Assembly: GCA_963932465.1 (NCBI GenBank)
Contig: OZ010790.1
Coordinates: 352,061,087-352,125,086 of the forward strand
DNA: 64,000 nucleotides
Direction: 5' to 3'
Origin: Maratus speciosus
Taxonomy: Eukaryota > Arthropoda > Arachnida > Araneae > Salticidae
Part shown: piece by piece, positions 10,311-21,839 of the stretch
Numbering within the stretch: position 1 is the stretch's first letter
Layout of the letters: every line of letters begins with the position of its first letter
Translations under genes and position numbers: made by a program
Notes under the pieces: model-generated
Databases searched by the model: none
Seen by the model: the letters and a program-made list of their open reading frames with translations, nothing else
What the model was told of the DNA's origin: nothing

Positions 10311-11032
10311 AATTTCGTTCCATAATTTGAACTTTTACGGAACACTTGCGTTGTTCTTAATTTAAACATTTTCATACAGAATTATCAAATAAAGTACTGT
10401 TTGCTTGGTCAAAGAAATATTTCTTAATAGTGTCAGCCCCCTTTCGAGATTGAGTATTCTTTTGATATTTTTGTGCTCTTCATTCCAAATTCTAATGAGA
10501 CGAAGGATTTTTTGATGACTTACCAGAGACAAGGAAGCCAAATTATTTCAATGTCACAAGAAACAATTTCGCTGATATAATTTACTGAAGGATCTTTCTT
10601 GTTCCCCGTGATTCTACATCCTGTCCAAGAAAAAAAATAAAGAAAAAAATTAGTGTCTACAAATAAGTAGTTTCAACAAAGACAAGCGTCAAACAAAGAC
10701 AACAGTCGCAAAAACGAATCAATCAACACAATAAAAGTCACGTGTCTGCTTAGGTCATGATAAAATAGTTATAAGATTAGAATAAGTGCTACAATCTCTT
10801 AGATTTTGGAATATAAATTTGCTATTTATGCACGAAATGCCCTTTCTAGAACTGGCATCTTACAATGAAGTTTTAATAAAGCAATTTATTAATGAAATTG
10901 TAATTAATTAATATTAATTTACAAATTAATTAATTCTTCAATTAATTAATAATTATTATTTTAATAAAAATGCATTAAAAACTTTGAACAAAGGCAATAC
11001 AAAAAGTCCTTCCGGCCAGTGCCGGGAGGAAG
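10311..11032. other. No gene seen; AT-rich, with a GC-rich hairpin at its end
   Basis: The minus-strand frame of the pseudogene fades out above 10310 (LWNEIFLTF can still be read) and nothing else is recognisable. TTAATTAATTAA-type words dominate 10880-10970. A GC-rich hairpin (TTCCGGC-cagt-GCCGG) lies at 11010-11026, just outside the next element. Confidence 0.5.
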
Positions 11033-11219
11033 AGGTAGCTTTCATAATCCTTATTTTAAAAAAGCCAACTTATATCATGCAAACACACGAAGCTCAATTT
11101 AGTGGAAACCGAATATAGGAGATTCAATACTAATTTTTATCAATATAATGAATGAGAATTTCGCGAAATTAGTCAGCTTTATCCAAGCTGCTTTTCTTTA
11201 AAGTAACATATATTTGGCT

Positions 11220-13389
11220 GCCAAATTCGGCAATTTCTTAAAGTGCCTGTCATTTTAAGACAACATGGTGGATGAGGCTAAGCAGTGAACTTGGTCGAGA
11301 CCTTAGTAATTGCTGTGCACATGCTCACTCACATCGGAATCGGTTAATATATAGGAGTGCTGTCGCATGCAAAAAATCAGATTTTTCAAAATGTCACCCA
11401 CAATAGGAATTGAAACTGCTATATCTGAGCCATTTTTTAAGGTAAAGACAAACAAAAGATGCTCCAGAATCCTTATATCAAGATCAAATACTTAAGAAAG
11501 AAACCTTTTTCAATTTCTAATTTTTTGCACCTCACTTTAAATATATATATTTTATTTAATTTAATGGCCGCCATTTTGAAACAAGATGGCTGATGAATCT
11601 GGCATGCGAACTTGGTCGAGGTGTTGATGTATACTATCCACATGCCTTCTTACATCGAAATAGGCGAATACGTGTGTTATCGCGTGACAAATACAAGATC
11701 GTTTCAAAATGTTAGCCATGCTAGAAATTCAAAGTGCTATAAATCAACCATTTTTTAAGATATCAACAAAAGAAGAAATTTTCAGAAACAAAAACTGCTC
11801 CGGAATCTTTGTATCAAGGCCAAACACATAAAAAAAATCTTTTTCATTTTCCAATTATTTAATACCTCATTTTGAATTTTAAATTTAATTTTTTTTAAAT
11901 GGCAACACTTTTGAAACAAGATGGCGAATGAAGCTGGCCAACGAACTCGGTCGAGACATTGGTATGTACTATGTACAGACCAAGTTACATCCAAATAGGT
12001 TCATAAATACGCCTGTTATCGCGTGACAAAAATCAGGTCGTTTTAAAATGTCAGCCACAAGAGAAATTCAAAATGCTATTACTCAACCATTTTTTTTAGA
12101 ATAGACGAAAGAAAAACTGTTCCGGAATCTTTGTATTAAGGTCAAACACATACAAAAAAAAATCTTTTTCATTTTCCAATTTTTTGGTATCTCATTTAAT
12201 TTTTTTTATTTTTTAATTTTTTTAAATGGCCGCCATTTTGAAACAAGATGGCGGATGAAGCTGGCCAACGAACTCGGTCGAGATATTTGTATGTACTATG
12301 TACACACCAAGGTACATCCAAGTCGGTTCATAAATACGCCTGTTATTACGTGAGAAAAATCAGGACGCATCAAAATGTCAGCCACGCTAGAAATTCAAAA
12401 TGCTATAACTCAGCCATTTCTTAAGATATAGACGAAACAAAAACTGCTCCCGAATCTTTTTATCAAGGTCAAACACATAAGAAGAAAATATTTTTTCAAT
12501 TTTCAATTTTTGGTACCACATTTCAAATTTAAATTTTTCTTAAAAATTTAAATGTCCGCCATTTTTAAACAAGATGGCGGGTGAAGCTGGCCAACGAACC
12601 CGGTCGAGACATTCGTATGTACTATGTATAAACGAAGTTACATCCAAATCGGTTCATAAATACGCCTTTTATCGCGTGACAAAATTCAGGACGTTTCAAA
12701 ATGTCAGCCACGCTAGAAATTCAAAATGCTATAACTCAGCCATTGTTTAAGGTATAGATGAAACAAAAACTGCTCCGAAATCTTTGTATAAAGGTCAAAC
12801 ACAAAAGAAAAAAATATTTTTCCATTTTCAATTTTTTGGTACCACATTTCAAATTTTACATTTTTTAAAATTTTTTAAATGGCCGCCATTTTGAAACAAG
12901 ATGGCGGGTGAAGCTGGCCAACGAACCCGGTCCGCCATTTTGAAACAAAATGGCGGATGAAGCTGGCCAACGAACTCGGTCAAGAGATTGGTATGTACTA
13001 TGTACACACCGAATTACATCGAAATCGGTTCATAAATACGCCTTTTATCGCGTGACAAAATTCAGGACGTTTCAAAATGTCAGCCACGCTAGAAATTCAA
13101 AATGCTATAACTCAGCTATTTTTTAAGATATAGACGAAACAAAAACTGCTCCGGAATCTTTGTATAAAGGTCAAATACATAAGAAAAAATATTTTTCCAT
13201 TTTTAATTTTTTGGTACCACATTTCAAGTTTTAAATTTTTTTTAAAAGTTTAAATGGCCGCCATTTTGAAACAAAACGGCGGATGAAGCTGGCCAACGAA
13301 CTCGGTCGAGACATTGGTATGTGCTATGTACACACCGAATTACATCGAAATCGGTTCATAATTACGGGAGTTACAGTGTGACATAGGTC

Positions 13390-13390
<1 letters not shown>
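11220..13390. repeat. Tandem satellite core, ~325-bp monomer
   Basis: Monomers carry the landmark CCGCCATTTTGAAACAAGAT followed by GGCGGATGAAGCTGGCCAACG. Landmarks lie near 11250, 11568, 11901, 12230, 12556, 12884, 12932 and 13258. Spacing is therefore 320-335 bp, with one 50-bp partial unit at 12884-12932. The landmark is itself a stem (CCGCCAT ... ATGGCGG). Divergence is highest at the left, as is usual when arrays turn over from one side. Confidence 0.9.

Positions 13391-13391
<1 letters not shown>

Positions 13392-13427
<36 letters not shown>
13392..13427. repeat. (TA)n microsatellite at the end of the satellite core
   Basis: A pure AT run directly between the last satellite monomer and the unique right flank of the element. 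Confidence 0.95.
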
Positions 13428-13429
<2 letters not shown>

Positions 13430-13553
13430 ATTTTGAACGGAGGGTGGTTTCGGGGTCTGGGGGTCATGATCGATGAAAATATACCAAATTTTTTTGAAAT
13501 CGCTTTCCTCCGAACGGCTGCAATAGGTAGCTTTTTTGTAAAGAAAGCTACCT

Positions 13554-15587
13554 AATATTCACTTGTGGTGTGGAAGCAAGGTGACAACATTTTGAACTGA
13601 AATTTAGAGACAGTTAGTTCCAGCCAGTTTCACACAATATAGTCACTCAAGCAATGTGAATTTCGAGAACAAGTTTTTTCGCTAATCCTTCTGTAAATTA
13701 TACTTGTGTAGCTCTTCTGACGAATTCATACTCTATTCTTATCTCCTGCATTTCCATTTTTTAATTCCATTTTTTATTTTTTGAGTTATATTTCCATTTG
13801 ATTTTTAAATATGCGATTTCATTTTTATGGATTAAATTTTTCATTATCATTTCCTTTCATTTTCACGTAATTTCATTTAATTATATATATATTATATAAT
13901 TGTATTTATTGTATATACATATATGTAACCTGAACACACTTGCACACACACACACATAATATACATATTAAAATGTATACAAGTACCATGACTACAGAAT
14001 ATGTTTCCATACTTAAAAAATCCCTTTAGTTCTTATATAAAATATTATTATAAACGTCTAAATACTATTTAGCATACTTATGTGTATTATGTGTATTTTT
14101 CTAATGCCTACAATAAAAAATAGCTGAAAATGCTTAATTAAAATCTGAATAAATAAACATCCTACATAGTTTGGTTCCAGAGACCATTGAAGTGACCATA
14201 ACTGATAAATATTAGAATAAATTGTTTGAATTCAGATAGCAAAAATTGATAACCATAGAAAAAGGCATTAGATATATTAAATTTTTCATTGGTAATTCAA
14301 GCATGCCTTAAGTGAGGTACCAAAGTTAAAAGTTATAGAAAATTATTAACGCATTTGTTTTCTTTAACCCTTTCAGAACGAAATTATTTCGGTTACTGTA
14401 ATGTTGAAAATGCTCTAGATATTACGTTTTAATTTATTTTTCAAAAACCATAAATGTTTTACTTTATTCAAAGATCTGACAGAAGCACTTAAAAAAAAAA
14501 AATATTTTGCGACATGTTTTAATACTTGGGAATAAAGGTTAAACTGTAAATATAATTAAATGATAGAAAAGGAATTAACTGGTAAATATTGAGTAAGACT
14601 TTATTCAAATATTCAGGAGAGTCAAAATATTCAATTCAAAGCATTACAACAAAGCATTTCTAAATATTTAAATAATACTTTTTGAAAAATTTAGTATACT
14701 CTTTTTGAAAATTGAAAAGTAGCTAATTTTTGATCATGTAATAATGTTGAAAAGCTAAAATTGTACATGTTCCACTAAGCATACATTGCGTAATGAATTT
14801 TAGCAAACGAAAGTACTTTTAAAAATCTATGATCTATTTCAAAGATAACAGCAATGTTTCTTCATGAGTTTAAACAAAATTAGTAACATAGATGATATCA
14901 TTATTAAAAACTGTTTAAATAGCTCGAAGAATCTTGATAATGTTAGGTACTGAAGGAGCGACTGTATATATCAGCCACTATCTCACAGGTGTTCTACTTA
15001 AAATGTTAAATACAACAGATAACATTAAACAACCCTTAGTTAAAGATTCATCCAAGAGCAAGTCATCATTAAATGTCAGTCCCTTTTATCAGATATATTG
15101 ATAACAACAACACTACATCTACGGGGTTTCCTCTACTGTCTATCTGTGTGCATTAATATAATTTCAGTTTCTCCTTCGCACCTTACTCCATGAGTCTATT
15201 GAAACCACTTGTAAAGTCAGCACATATCGGTTCATTGTTTTTTGTTTTATATAGGTATTCTTCTTTAGGTAGTACTTGTATTGTTATATAGTACTGGTAT
15301 AATTTTCTAAGTTTTTATATATAGGGGTCTTATTCAACGAAGGTTTTTCTGGGCCCTGCCCCCGGCATCGGCCCGTGATGATGGTAGTTATTCTGCTGGG
15401 CGGGGCTTGTTTAGTTAAAACCATATTGGTAGGTCTCCCCGCCTGGCCTGAAACTGAAACTGTAGTTTTGGTATTTGGAATATTAAAATCATTATGTATT
15501 GGTAAAATTAAATATGTTTTCTTTTTAGAACTATATGTTTTTTCACTTAGGTAAAATGGTCATGTGTAACCTCAATATGACCGTTAA
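13554..15587. other. AT-rich, no gene recognised
   Basis: Nothing coding was seen. A GC-rich island at 15340-15450 (GGGCCCTGCCCCCGGC ... GCTGGGCGGGGC) is partly self-complementary and may be a fragment of a dispersed repeat. A (CA)n run lies near 13943-13955. Confidence 0.4.
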
Positions 15588-15592
15588 CTCTG

Positions 15593-15874
15593 TGTTCTAT
15601 CATTTTCTACTTAATCTAAATATTAATTTCAAATCAAATCTAGTGTTTATGTCGTTCAGTGATATCTGATTTGATAAATAATCAACATATTTTACGGCAC
15701 AAACAAACGTTTAATAACGAAAACGGAACATAAAAATGTATTAGGTGCCATTCGAGGCGATATTTCTAAAGAATTCTAACATAAACAACAAATTAGTTCA
15801 TTTCGGTTGAGATGTGGACTGTTCAAACAGAGCATGCGCTGGCTAAATAGCTGTTTAGAGAATTAGCCGGAAAA
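15593..15874 (-). repeat. 3' LTR of the Bel/Pao element
   Basis: Same length as the 5' LTR and collinear with it. Its end at 15874 is mutated (TTTTCC instead of TGTTCC on the minus strand). Just upstream on the minus strand lies CGCCGGGCGGGA (15875-15886), the likely polypurine-tract equivalent. Confidence 0.93.
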
Positions 15875-15929
15875 TCCCGCCCGGCGTTGGACGCTGTCCA
15901 ACATCATCATAAAATAGCAAAGATACTAC

Positions 15930-17277
15930 TCTGGTAATATTTCTATGTAACATACATATCTTAAGATCGATTACACGGACATGTCCATCATCACCTTTAA
16001 AAGTTTTCATAATTCTAGCAAGTTTCCAGTCTTGTCATTTCCTTCCTTCAGTAGCACAAGCTGACCAACTTGAAGGTTTTGCGATGACTTTTTCCTTTAC
16101 TGCGGACTTGCAGCTCATTTAAGTATTCTCGGCTCCAGCGTTACCAAAACTGCATTTTTAATTGATGAACTAGTGTCCTAGAAGAAAAAGGTAAATAATC
16201 TAAAATAGCATTATTTTCAGGAACATTCAAAAGAGGATCTCCGATGAGGAAGTGACCAGATTTCCGTGGGATTGTGGGTCATTAACATCTGCAGACAAGG
16301 AGGTCAACGGGCATGAATTAATAACTGCCTCAATTTGCGTCACAAGTGTTGTTAGCTCTTCAAAATTTAAGATAGAGGATTTAGTTATTTTCAACAGAAT
16401 TCGCTTCATGGTTTTTATATTTGATACCCATATTCCAAACGAAATGTGGAGATGCAGGGGGTATGAAATAATTCGTTTTTCAAGACTAATTCACTGAATT
16501 TCTTCCGAAGCACAGATTTGATAGAAGGATTTCAAATGAGCACAAGTACCCTTAGAAATTTGTGGCATTATCACTCCATATGACACAGGGTTTAGATCGT
16601 CGAGCAATGAATCTTCTCAAACAGGCTAAAAATGCTTCTGTAGTCAAGTCCTAAACGACCTCTAGAGGAACGGCTTTGGTAGAAAATCAAATAAATATAG
16701 CAATGTATGATTTTATTGTTATCTTTGATCGTTTTAAGTTAGGTTTTGTTATAATAGAACCTGCTAGATCAACGCCTGTTTTCTCAAACGGTCTAGATGG
16801 CATAATTCTATCACGGGGCAAGTCACCCATCAATTGTTGAAGAGTTTGATGTTTTGTTCGAAGACACGTCACACACCTATTTATAATTTTCTTTACTTGA
16901 CTTTGACCAGATGGTATCCAATAAAATTGTCTTAATAAAGATAGAGTTGTCTGAGTACCTGAATTTAGTATTTTTTTATGATAATATTCAATTACGTATT
17001 CAGTGAAATAGTGAGACTTTGGTAAAAGTATTTGGTGTTTCTGCGATTCTGATAAATTAGAAAATATTAGACTTCCACCGAGCCTTAATATTCCATCGGC
17101 ATCTGGAAACACATTCAAGTTCAAGATCTTACTATTGTTTTGGAGAGGACGATTCTCCTTTAAACATCGAATTTCCGTTTGAAATGCGGAATTTTGAACA
17201 ATCTTTATGAGCTTCTTGGTCGCTTTCTGTAACTCAGAAGTATCTAAATAATCATATTTTCTAATTCCTGATTTCAA
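15930..17277 (-). pseudogene. Bel/Pao integrase relic
   Basis: The longest open piece (16687-17277) covers the zinc-binding region and the start of the core: LLPKSHYF, YYHKKILNSG, RQFYWIPSG, RCVTCLRTK and KTGVDLAGS with the first catalytic Asp. In the family the second zinc His sits where this copy has Asn (HKKILN). Between 16686 and 16410 the frame shifts repeatedly, but SDNATNF (second Asp) and PPASPHF can be read. The codon after the following Trp is AAT (codon pair at 16432-16437), so the catalytic Glu is replaced by Asn. The C-terminal domain survives as fragments (EELTTLVTQIEAVINS, WSREYLNELQVR) down to about 15930. Confidence 0.85.
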
Positions 17278-17439
17278 TTTACAGTTTATCAGAAATCATA
17301 AACACTACGTAGTAATTCTTATTAATTTTATAAAAGAAGAATATCGATTAATAAAATCAATGTTTAACTGATTTTCATTTACAGGAGTTGAATTTACAAG
17401 AGTGTTTTTCTTTAGTTCTAACTCATCTTTAACTTCTGA

Positions 17440-18603
17440 AATAGCTAATTTAACATATGTATTGTCTAATTTTTGCCAAATAGATCTGTCTTGCTTTAAC
17501 CTCTGGGGACCTTCCTACCAAAGATGTTTTATTTTCAACTCTGAAATTTCTAGTAACTCTAAAACCTCTAGTAACTAGATAGGCGGGATTCCCTTTTCCA
17601 TGACAGTGAAACCAATATCGATCACTAAGATTTCTGGTTTCCTTTATCCGGTTTCTGACAAACATTATAAAATTTCCTAACTCTCCCCTAATCCAGAAGA
17701 ACGTAATAGTAGAGTCAGTCCAAAAGAAGCATGTCGTAGAAAAAGCCAATTCTTCAAAAATTATATTGCAAAAATTATTATAAGTCTAGCAGACAAAGTA
17801 AGACTCATAAGGCTCCTAAACGTTCAAGCCGAGGTATTGAGGCAGTTTTTAAAGGGGCGACTCGACTTTTTGCTGCCATAAAACTGGTAACAATGTTCTT
17901 ATACTTTAGCACTGCTCTAAGGTACACTACCGTACCATATACCTTCTTTGAAGAATCTGAAAAACAATGTAACTTAAAATAATCAACTTCCTCAAGGGCA
18001 AATAATATCTGGGAATGCAAATACAATTTAGTTCTTTTATTTCTTCAAACCATTCATTCCATAAATTGTCTAGATGTTTGGGTTGGTATTCATCCCACTT
18101 AAGCCCTAAACACCAAATTTCTTGAATTACACATTTAATTCTAATAGTATAAGGACTTATAAAACCAATTGGGTTAAAAATGCGACCAACAATTTTCAAT
18201 AAATAACGTTTAGTACTAAGTTTATTCGAAAAGAAATTTTCTATATTTTGAGTCATAAATGAAAACATGTCACTATTTGGATCCCAAGCAACCCATAAAC
18301 CTTTGAAGGTATTGAATGCTGATTAGTGAGATTTAAGTTATCAGAAATTTCATCAACATGTAAACCATATTCTTTCCATTTCTCATGTAGCTCATGAGAG
18401 TTGGTTTTCCATTTTATAAAAGTCATACAAGCTTTTTGAAATATTTTATAGGCTTCCTTACTAATTTTAAATGCGTAGTCAATATTCGGTTGACTTGTAA
18501 TAAAATCATCAACATATAATGATGAATTTAAAATTTCAAAAGATTCATGAAATGTTTCTAGATACCTTTGTAGGTGATGCTTGATAGTAACAGCAAGAAG
18601 AAC
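17440..18603 (-). pseudogene. Bel/Pao reverse transcriptase (C-terminal half) and RNase H relic
   Basis: TIKHHLQRYLETFHESFEIL runs into the catalytic YVDD box (18505-18516). The earlier RT motifs, roughly 300 residues, are absent because of a deletion at about 18603. RT connection sequence follows (GRIFNPIGFISPYTIRIKC, LGLKWDEYQP), then the RNase H-like part with LHCFSDSSKKVYG (first Asp near 17960) and SRVAPLKTASIPRLE, and finally WTDSTITFFWIRGE. Stops and frameshifts separate the pieces, so no enzyme can be made. Confidence 0.88.
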
Positions 18604-19175
18604 GATTCATTGGCTGTCCCCGTATAACCCTGTAAGCACCAGCCATAAAGGGTTTCAGTAGCTGAGAGATTATTCTTTAGTCTTTTGATTCTATCAGTTA
18701 CAATTTTCTAATAATTATCAGTGCCAATTAAAACTTCAATTTGTTTATTATCATATTCCTAACTATCAGCTAGTTGTAAATCTTTTAATGTATTATGTGT
18801 TTTTCGAATGTATTTGTCAGGAGTGGGTAAGCAAGCAGCGGAAATTTGAACTATTTCCAGAGCTTCAACTTCAATGTGTAAAGAGGGATGTTCTCTATTT
18901 ACAAGCCTAACCATTACTACGTTATACGTATTCTCAGTTGCCTTTTCGCCTCCAAAAGCATAAACAGATAAAGTTTATTTTCTAGTAACCGGTAATTTAA
19001 ACTTTTGTGAAATGTCGCGAATTATGAATGTTCTTATGCTACCATTGTCTAATAAGACACGAACTGGTTCATTATTATCATTTTGGGGATCTTTTATTAT
19101 GACAGAACAAGTCTGCAAAAATATGTTGCAATGCGTATTTTCATTTCTGTGCATTACTAGTGGAATTGTTACCAC
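18604..19175 (-). pseudogene. Bel/Pao aspartic protease relic
   Basis: VRVLLDNGSIRTFIIRD carries the catalytic Asp (codon at 19047-19049) in a DNG context where the family has DSG or DTG. Downstream, VLIGTDNY, KIVTDRIKRL and ETLYGWCLQGYTG follow in the expected order with two in-frame stops. The domain breaks off at about 18604, where sequence jumps straight to the late RT palm. Confidence 0.85.
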
Positions 19176-19262
19176 AGTGGGAAATAGATAAACACTTTTA
19201 TCAACATTTATCTTGAAATAATTTTCAAATTGAAAACAAATATCACTCTTATGTTTTTTGCC

Positions 19263-20500
19263 TTAAATATCACACATTTGGATATTTTCACAGTCTTTAA
19301 TTCGGTGTTTACACTGTAAGCATAAAAAGTATCTTCCCTGCTTTTTTAGTATTTTTTTCTTCTGATCCATAATTAAAGAATTACCTATTTCACAATTATG
19401 ATCAACACTATTACAAAATAAACACGCATTCTTATTTACAGAAGTCATTAATTCAGTAGGTAGAAAACTATTTTGCTATTATCCTTTTGTATTAAATTGA
19501 TATCTCATCTATCATTTCAATTTTTTATCTATAAAGTTTGGTCTATCTTCATATTTTTTATCATTAGAAAATGACTTCTTACCATCTAAGTCATGTATGG
19601 TTGATACCCTTTCCTTACTTTCAACTTCATTTTTAAGAAAACTCATAAGTTTATCTATATTCCACATTTAACCGTCCTTTAGATTTCTATTAAATTCTAA
19701 TGTCAAATCTGGGGGCATTAACTTCAGTAATATTGGGCAAAGTAACTCACTGTATGTATCATATTTGACATTTAATTACTCTAAATTTCGAATTTGAACT
19801 AGACATTTATCGTATAAATTTCTTCAAAAGTGATACGGCCGCTGCATAATTATTTTCAGTTAATCCAAAACCATTAATCGTGTTTACAGCCGCTCATAAA
19901 ACAAAACTTTTTAGGTAGGTAAATTTTTCGATTTCTGTTAGACTTGCATTTTTATCTACTACTAACTCAAACCAGTTCCAAAATTCTAAAAATTATCCTG
20001 TTTCCCAAAAAATCGATTTAGTTGTAGCTTTGGCAATTTTACTCTTTTTAGTTCGTTAGCGGCATGACATGTTCGCACTGAATCAATTTTACTACATTTT
20101 CTAATATTTTCATTAGAATTCAAACTTTAAATTTTAATTTGTTTCTGTAACATATTATTTTCTGGTCATATTCATCAATATTCAGGATTTTATTTTCTAA
20201 ATTTTTTGCATTTATTAGGCTTAAAATGTTATTATCAAGATCCTTAATAATCCTACATTTAATGTTTAATTTATAGACTTATTCTTCTAAATTTTCTAAA
20301 GAATATTCATTATTAAATACGGCTCAATTTCATTTAAAGTTTGCTCAATAGAACTCGATGCGTATCACGCATTTTTCGTTCTTTATTTTCCTTCATTTTC
20401 AAAAAATAAAATATTAACAAAAATCAGCACTCACCCGTTCCAACTCGAAATAAAACAAAAATATTATGCAATGGTTATTTCTTCATCGAAGCATAAAATC
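19263..20500 (-). pseudogene. Bel/Pao gag relic with zinc-knuckle remains
   Basis: The region between primer site and protease should encode gag, but most of it is unreadable because of stops. The clearest piece is at 19263-19448: CLFCNSVDH, then RRYFLCLQCKHRIKDC-like sequence (GRYFLCLQCKHRIKDCEN) and MCDI. This is the Cys/His-rich nucleocapsid region of Bel/Pao gag, where C-x2-C pairs bind zinc and RNA. Some expected cysteines and histidines cannot be placed. Confidence 0.75.
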
Positions 20501-20504
20501 GTTT

Positions 20505-20519
20505 CCGGCCGATGCACCA
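20505..20519 (-). other. Primer-binding site, complementary to tRNA-Gly
   Basis: The minus strand reads TGGTGCATCGGCCGG four bases after the 5' LTR. Its reverse complement CCGGCCGATGCACCA matches the 3' end of arthropod tRNA-Gly (acceptor GCATCGG/CCGATGC) including CCA. This is the tRNA that would prime minus-strand DNA synthesis. Confidence 0.85.
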
Positions 20520-20523
20520 AAAA

Positions 20524-20805
20524 TGTTCCATTCTTTTCTACTTAATCTAAACATTCATTTCAAAAGAAATCTAATGATTAATTGGTTCAGTGGAATTTAA
20601 TTCGACAAATAATCAACATATTTTAATGAACAAGTAAACATTTAATAACGAAATAGGAAGATAAAAATCTATTAGGTGCCATTCGAGTCGATACATCTAA
20701 AGAATTCTAACATCAACTACAAATTAGTTCATTTCAATTCAGAAGTAGACAGTTCAAACAGAGCATCCACTGGCTAAATAGCGGTTTAGAGAATTAGCCG
20801 GAACA
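20524..20805 (-). repeat. 5' LTR of the Bel/Pao element
   Basis: On the minus strand it begins TGTTCCGGCTAATTC and ends with GGAACA, giving inverted TGTTCC/GGAACA ends. The primer-binding site follows after four bases. It keeps the canonical ends, while the 3' copy starts TTTTCC. Confidence 0.93.
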
Positions 20806-20810
20806 CTCTG

Positions 20811-21557
20811 AATCAATTTATAAGAAACATAAAAATTTACGCCCATATGTTAAAAACGACCTAACAACTTGAACATTTTACAGTTAATACAGAAATATTT
20901 TGTTTGTCAATAGTTTAACTTATCTTAAACCATGTTAAACTTCAGTGTCTGGGATATATTCCTACACTACAACTCTAAAACAAAAGCTGTGTTCCGGGAT
21001 TGCCATTCCTGTCTCTCTCTCTATAGCCACAACCTGCCTTTTATCAATAAATTAAGATGCTAGATTATCTGATATTGCCAAATTCACCAAAAATTCATTT
21101 TCTCTTCCAAACATTACATAAATCAAGTAACTATATCTGACCCTTGCTCTGTACATAAGAGATTGCACTGTGCGTAGCACAGTTTGCAGTACTGCTACAG
21201 TATGTACCGATACATAGTTACATCGCGTTCAATATGTAATTTGATGGAAGCAGTTATATGAACTCGACAAGGTTCTCTGCAAATAATAAAAAGCGATTTT
21301 AGGGGTACGTCACATTATAGTTGACACGATAGTTTAAATAGTACTGACATTATAGTTAGAGTCACAAAAATTCGTGTCACATTAAAAAATAAATAGTGAT
21401 AGGCAGCAGCATTAATGCTACAACACTACTAACCATTACTGACAAACATTCAAGCAAGAATTCCTGCTTTAGAATCATCCCATTTGCTCATGTCTATTAA
21501 TGTTAAACTTGCATCCCTGTCTTTAGTTTTCAAATATTTATACATCTATATAGTATA
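20811..21557. other. No gene seen
   Basis: AT-rich sequence. A short self-complementary stretch lies near 21168-21215 (GCACTGTGCGTAGCACAG, CAGTACTGCTACAGTA). No reading frame or repeat family was recognised. Confidence 0.4.
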
Positions 21558-21560
21558 TAT

Positions 21561-21836
21561 ACAGGGATCTTCCAAATTCGACTGACAAATTTAGTGGGGA
21601 TGTAGTAGGCATCAAGACGTTGAAAAATTAGCATAGAACTGGTGATCACAGTCCAAAATGTGGAGCGTCAAGTGCATACTGCTAGTGAGTATCATGGAAA
21701 CTTCTACAACTTTTTTGATATTATTACATTTAAAACAAATGTGAAAATATCTATTAAATGTTTTATTATAGTATATTTCGGCTTTATGAAAGTTATTACC
21801 AAAAACATAAAATGCATTAGGATAGAACACTCTGTA
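21561..21836. mobile_element. Small mariner-type MITE
   Basis: Left end ACAGGGATCTTCC and right end GGATAGAACACTCTGT are imperfect versions of the common mariner end ACAGGGTGTTCC, with TA on both sides. The two open frames across it (plus and minus) match no transposase, so this is a decayed non-autonomous copy. Confidence 0.5.
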
Positions 21837-21839
21837 TAT

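Larger units (their letters stand above)
11033..13553 (+). mobile_element. Hairpin-ended element with a ~325-bp tandem core (Helentron/DINE-like)
   Basis: The left end reads AGGTAGCTTTC (11033) and the right end GAAAGCTACCT (to 13553). At the right end the same motif also occurs inverted just inside (AGGTAGCTTT 13525-13534, AAAGCTACCT 13544-13553), forming a terminal hairpin. Inside are a tandem array, a (TA)n tract and a ~100-bp unique right flank containing GGGGTCTGGGGGTCATG. This order (short inverted ends, tandem core, microsatellite, 3' hairpin) is known from non-autonomous Helentrons such as DINE-1 and the mollusc pearl elements; the assignment is inference. No coding sequence is present. 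Confidence 0.55.
15593..20805 (-). mobile_element. Complete but decayed Bel/Pao LTR retrotransposon
   Basis: Two 282-bp LTRs (20524-20805 as 5' LTR, 15593-15874 as 3' LTR) enclose a tRNA primer site, gag/protease/RT/RNase H/integrase relics and a G-rich tract before the 3' LTR. The target duplication CTCTG is intact on both sides (15588-15592, 20806-20810). By hand count about 43 of 282 LTR positions differ with no length change (~85% identity), so the insertion is old. The coding part is riddled with stops and frameshifts, and roughly 300 residues of RT are missing. Confidence 0.95.

Noticed and set aside
16252..16497. 81-codon plus-strand frame.
   Set aside because: It is antisense to the integrase relic of the Bel/Pao element.
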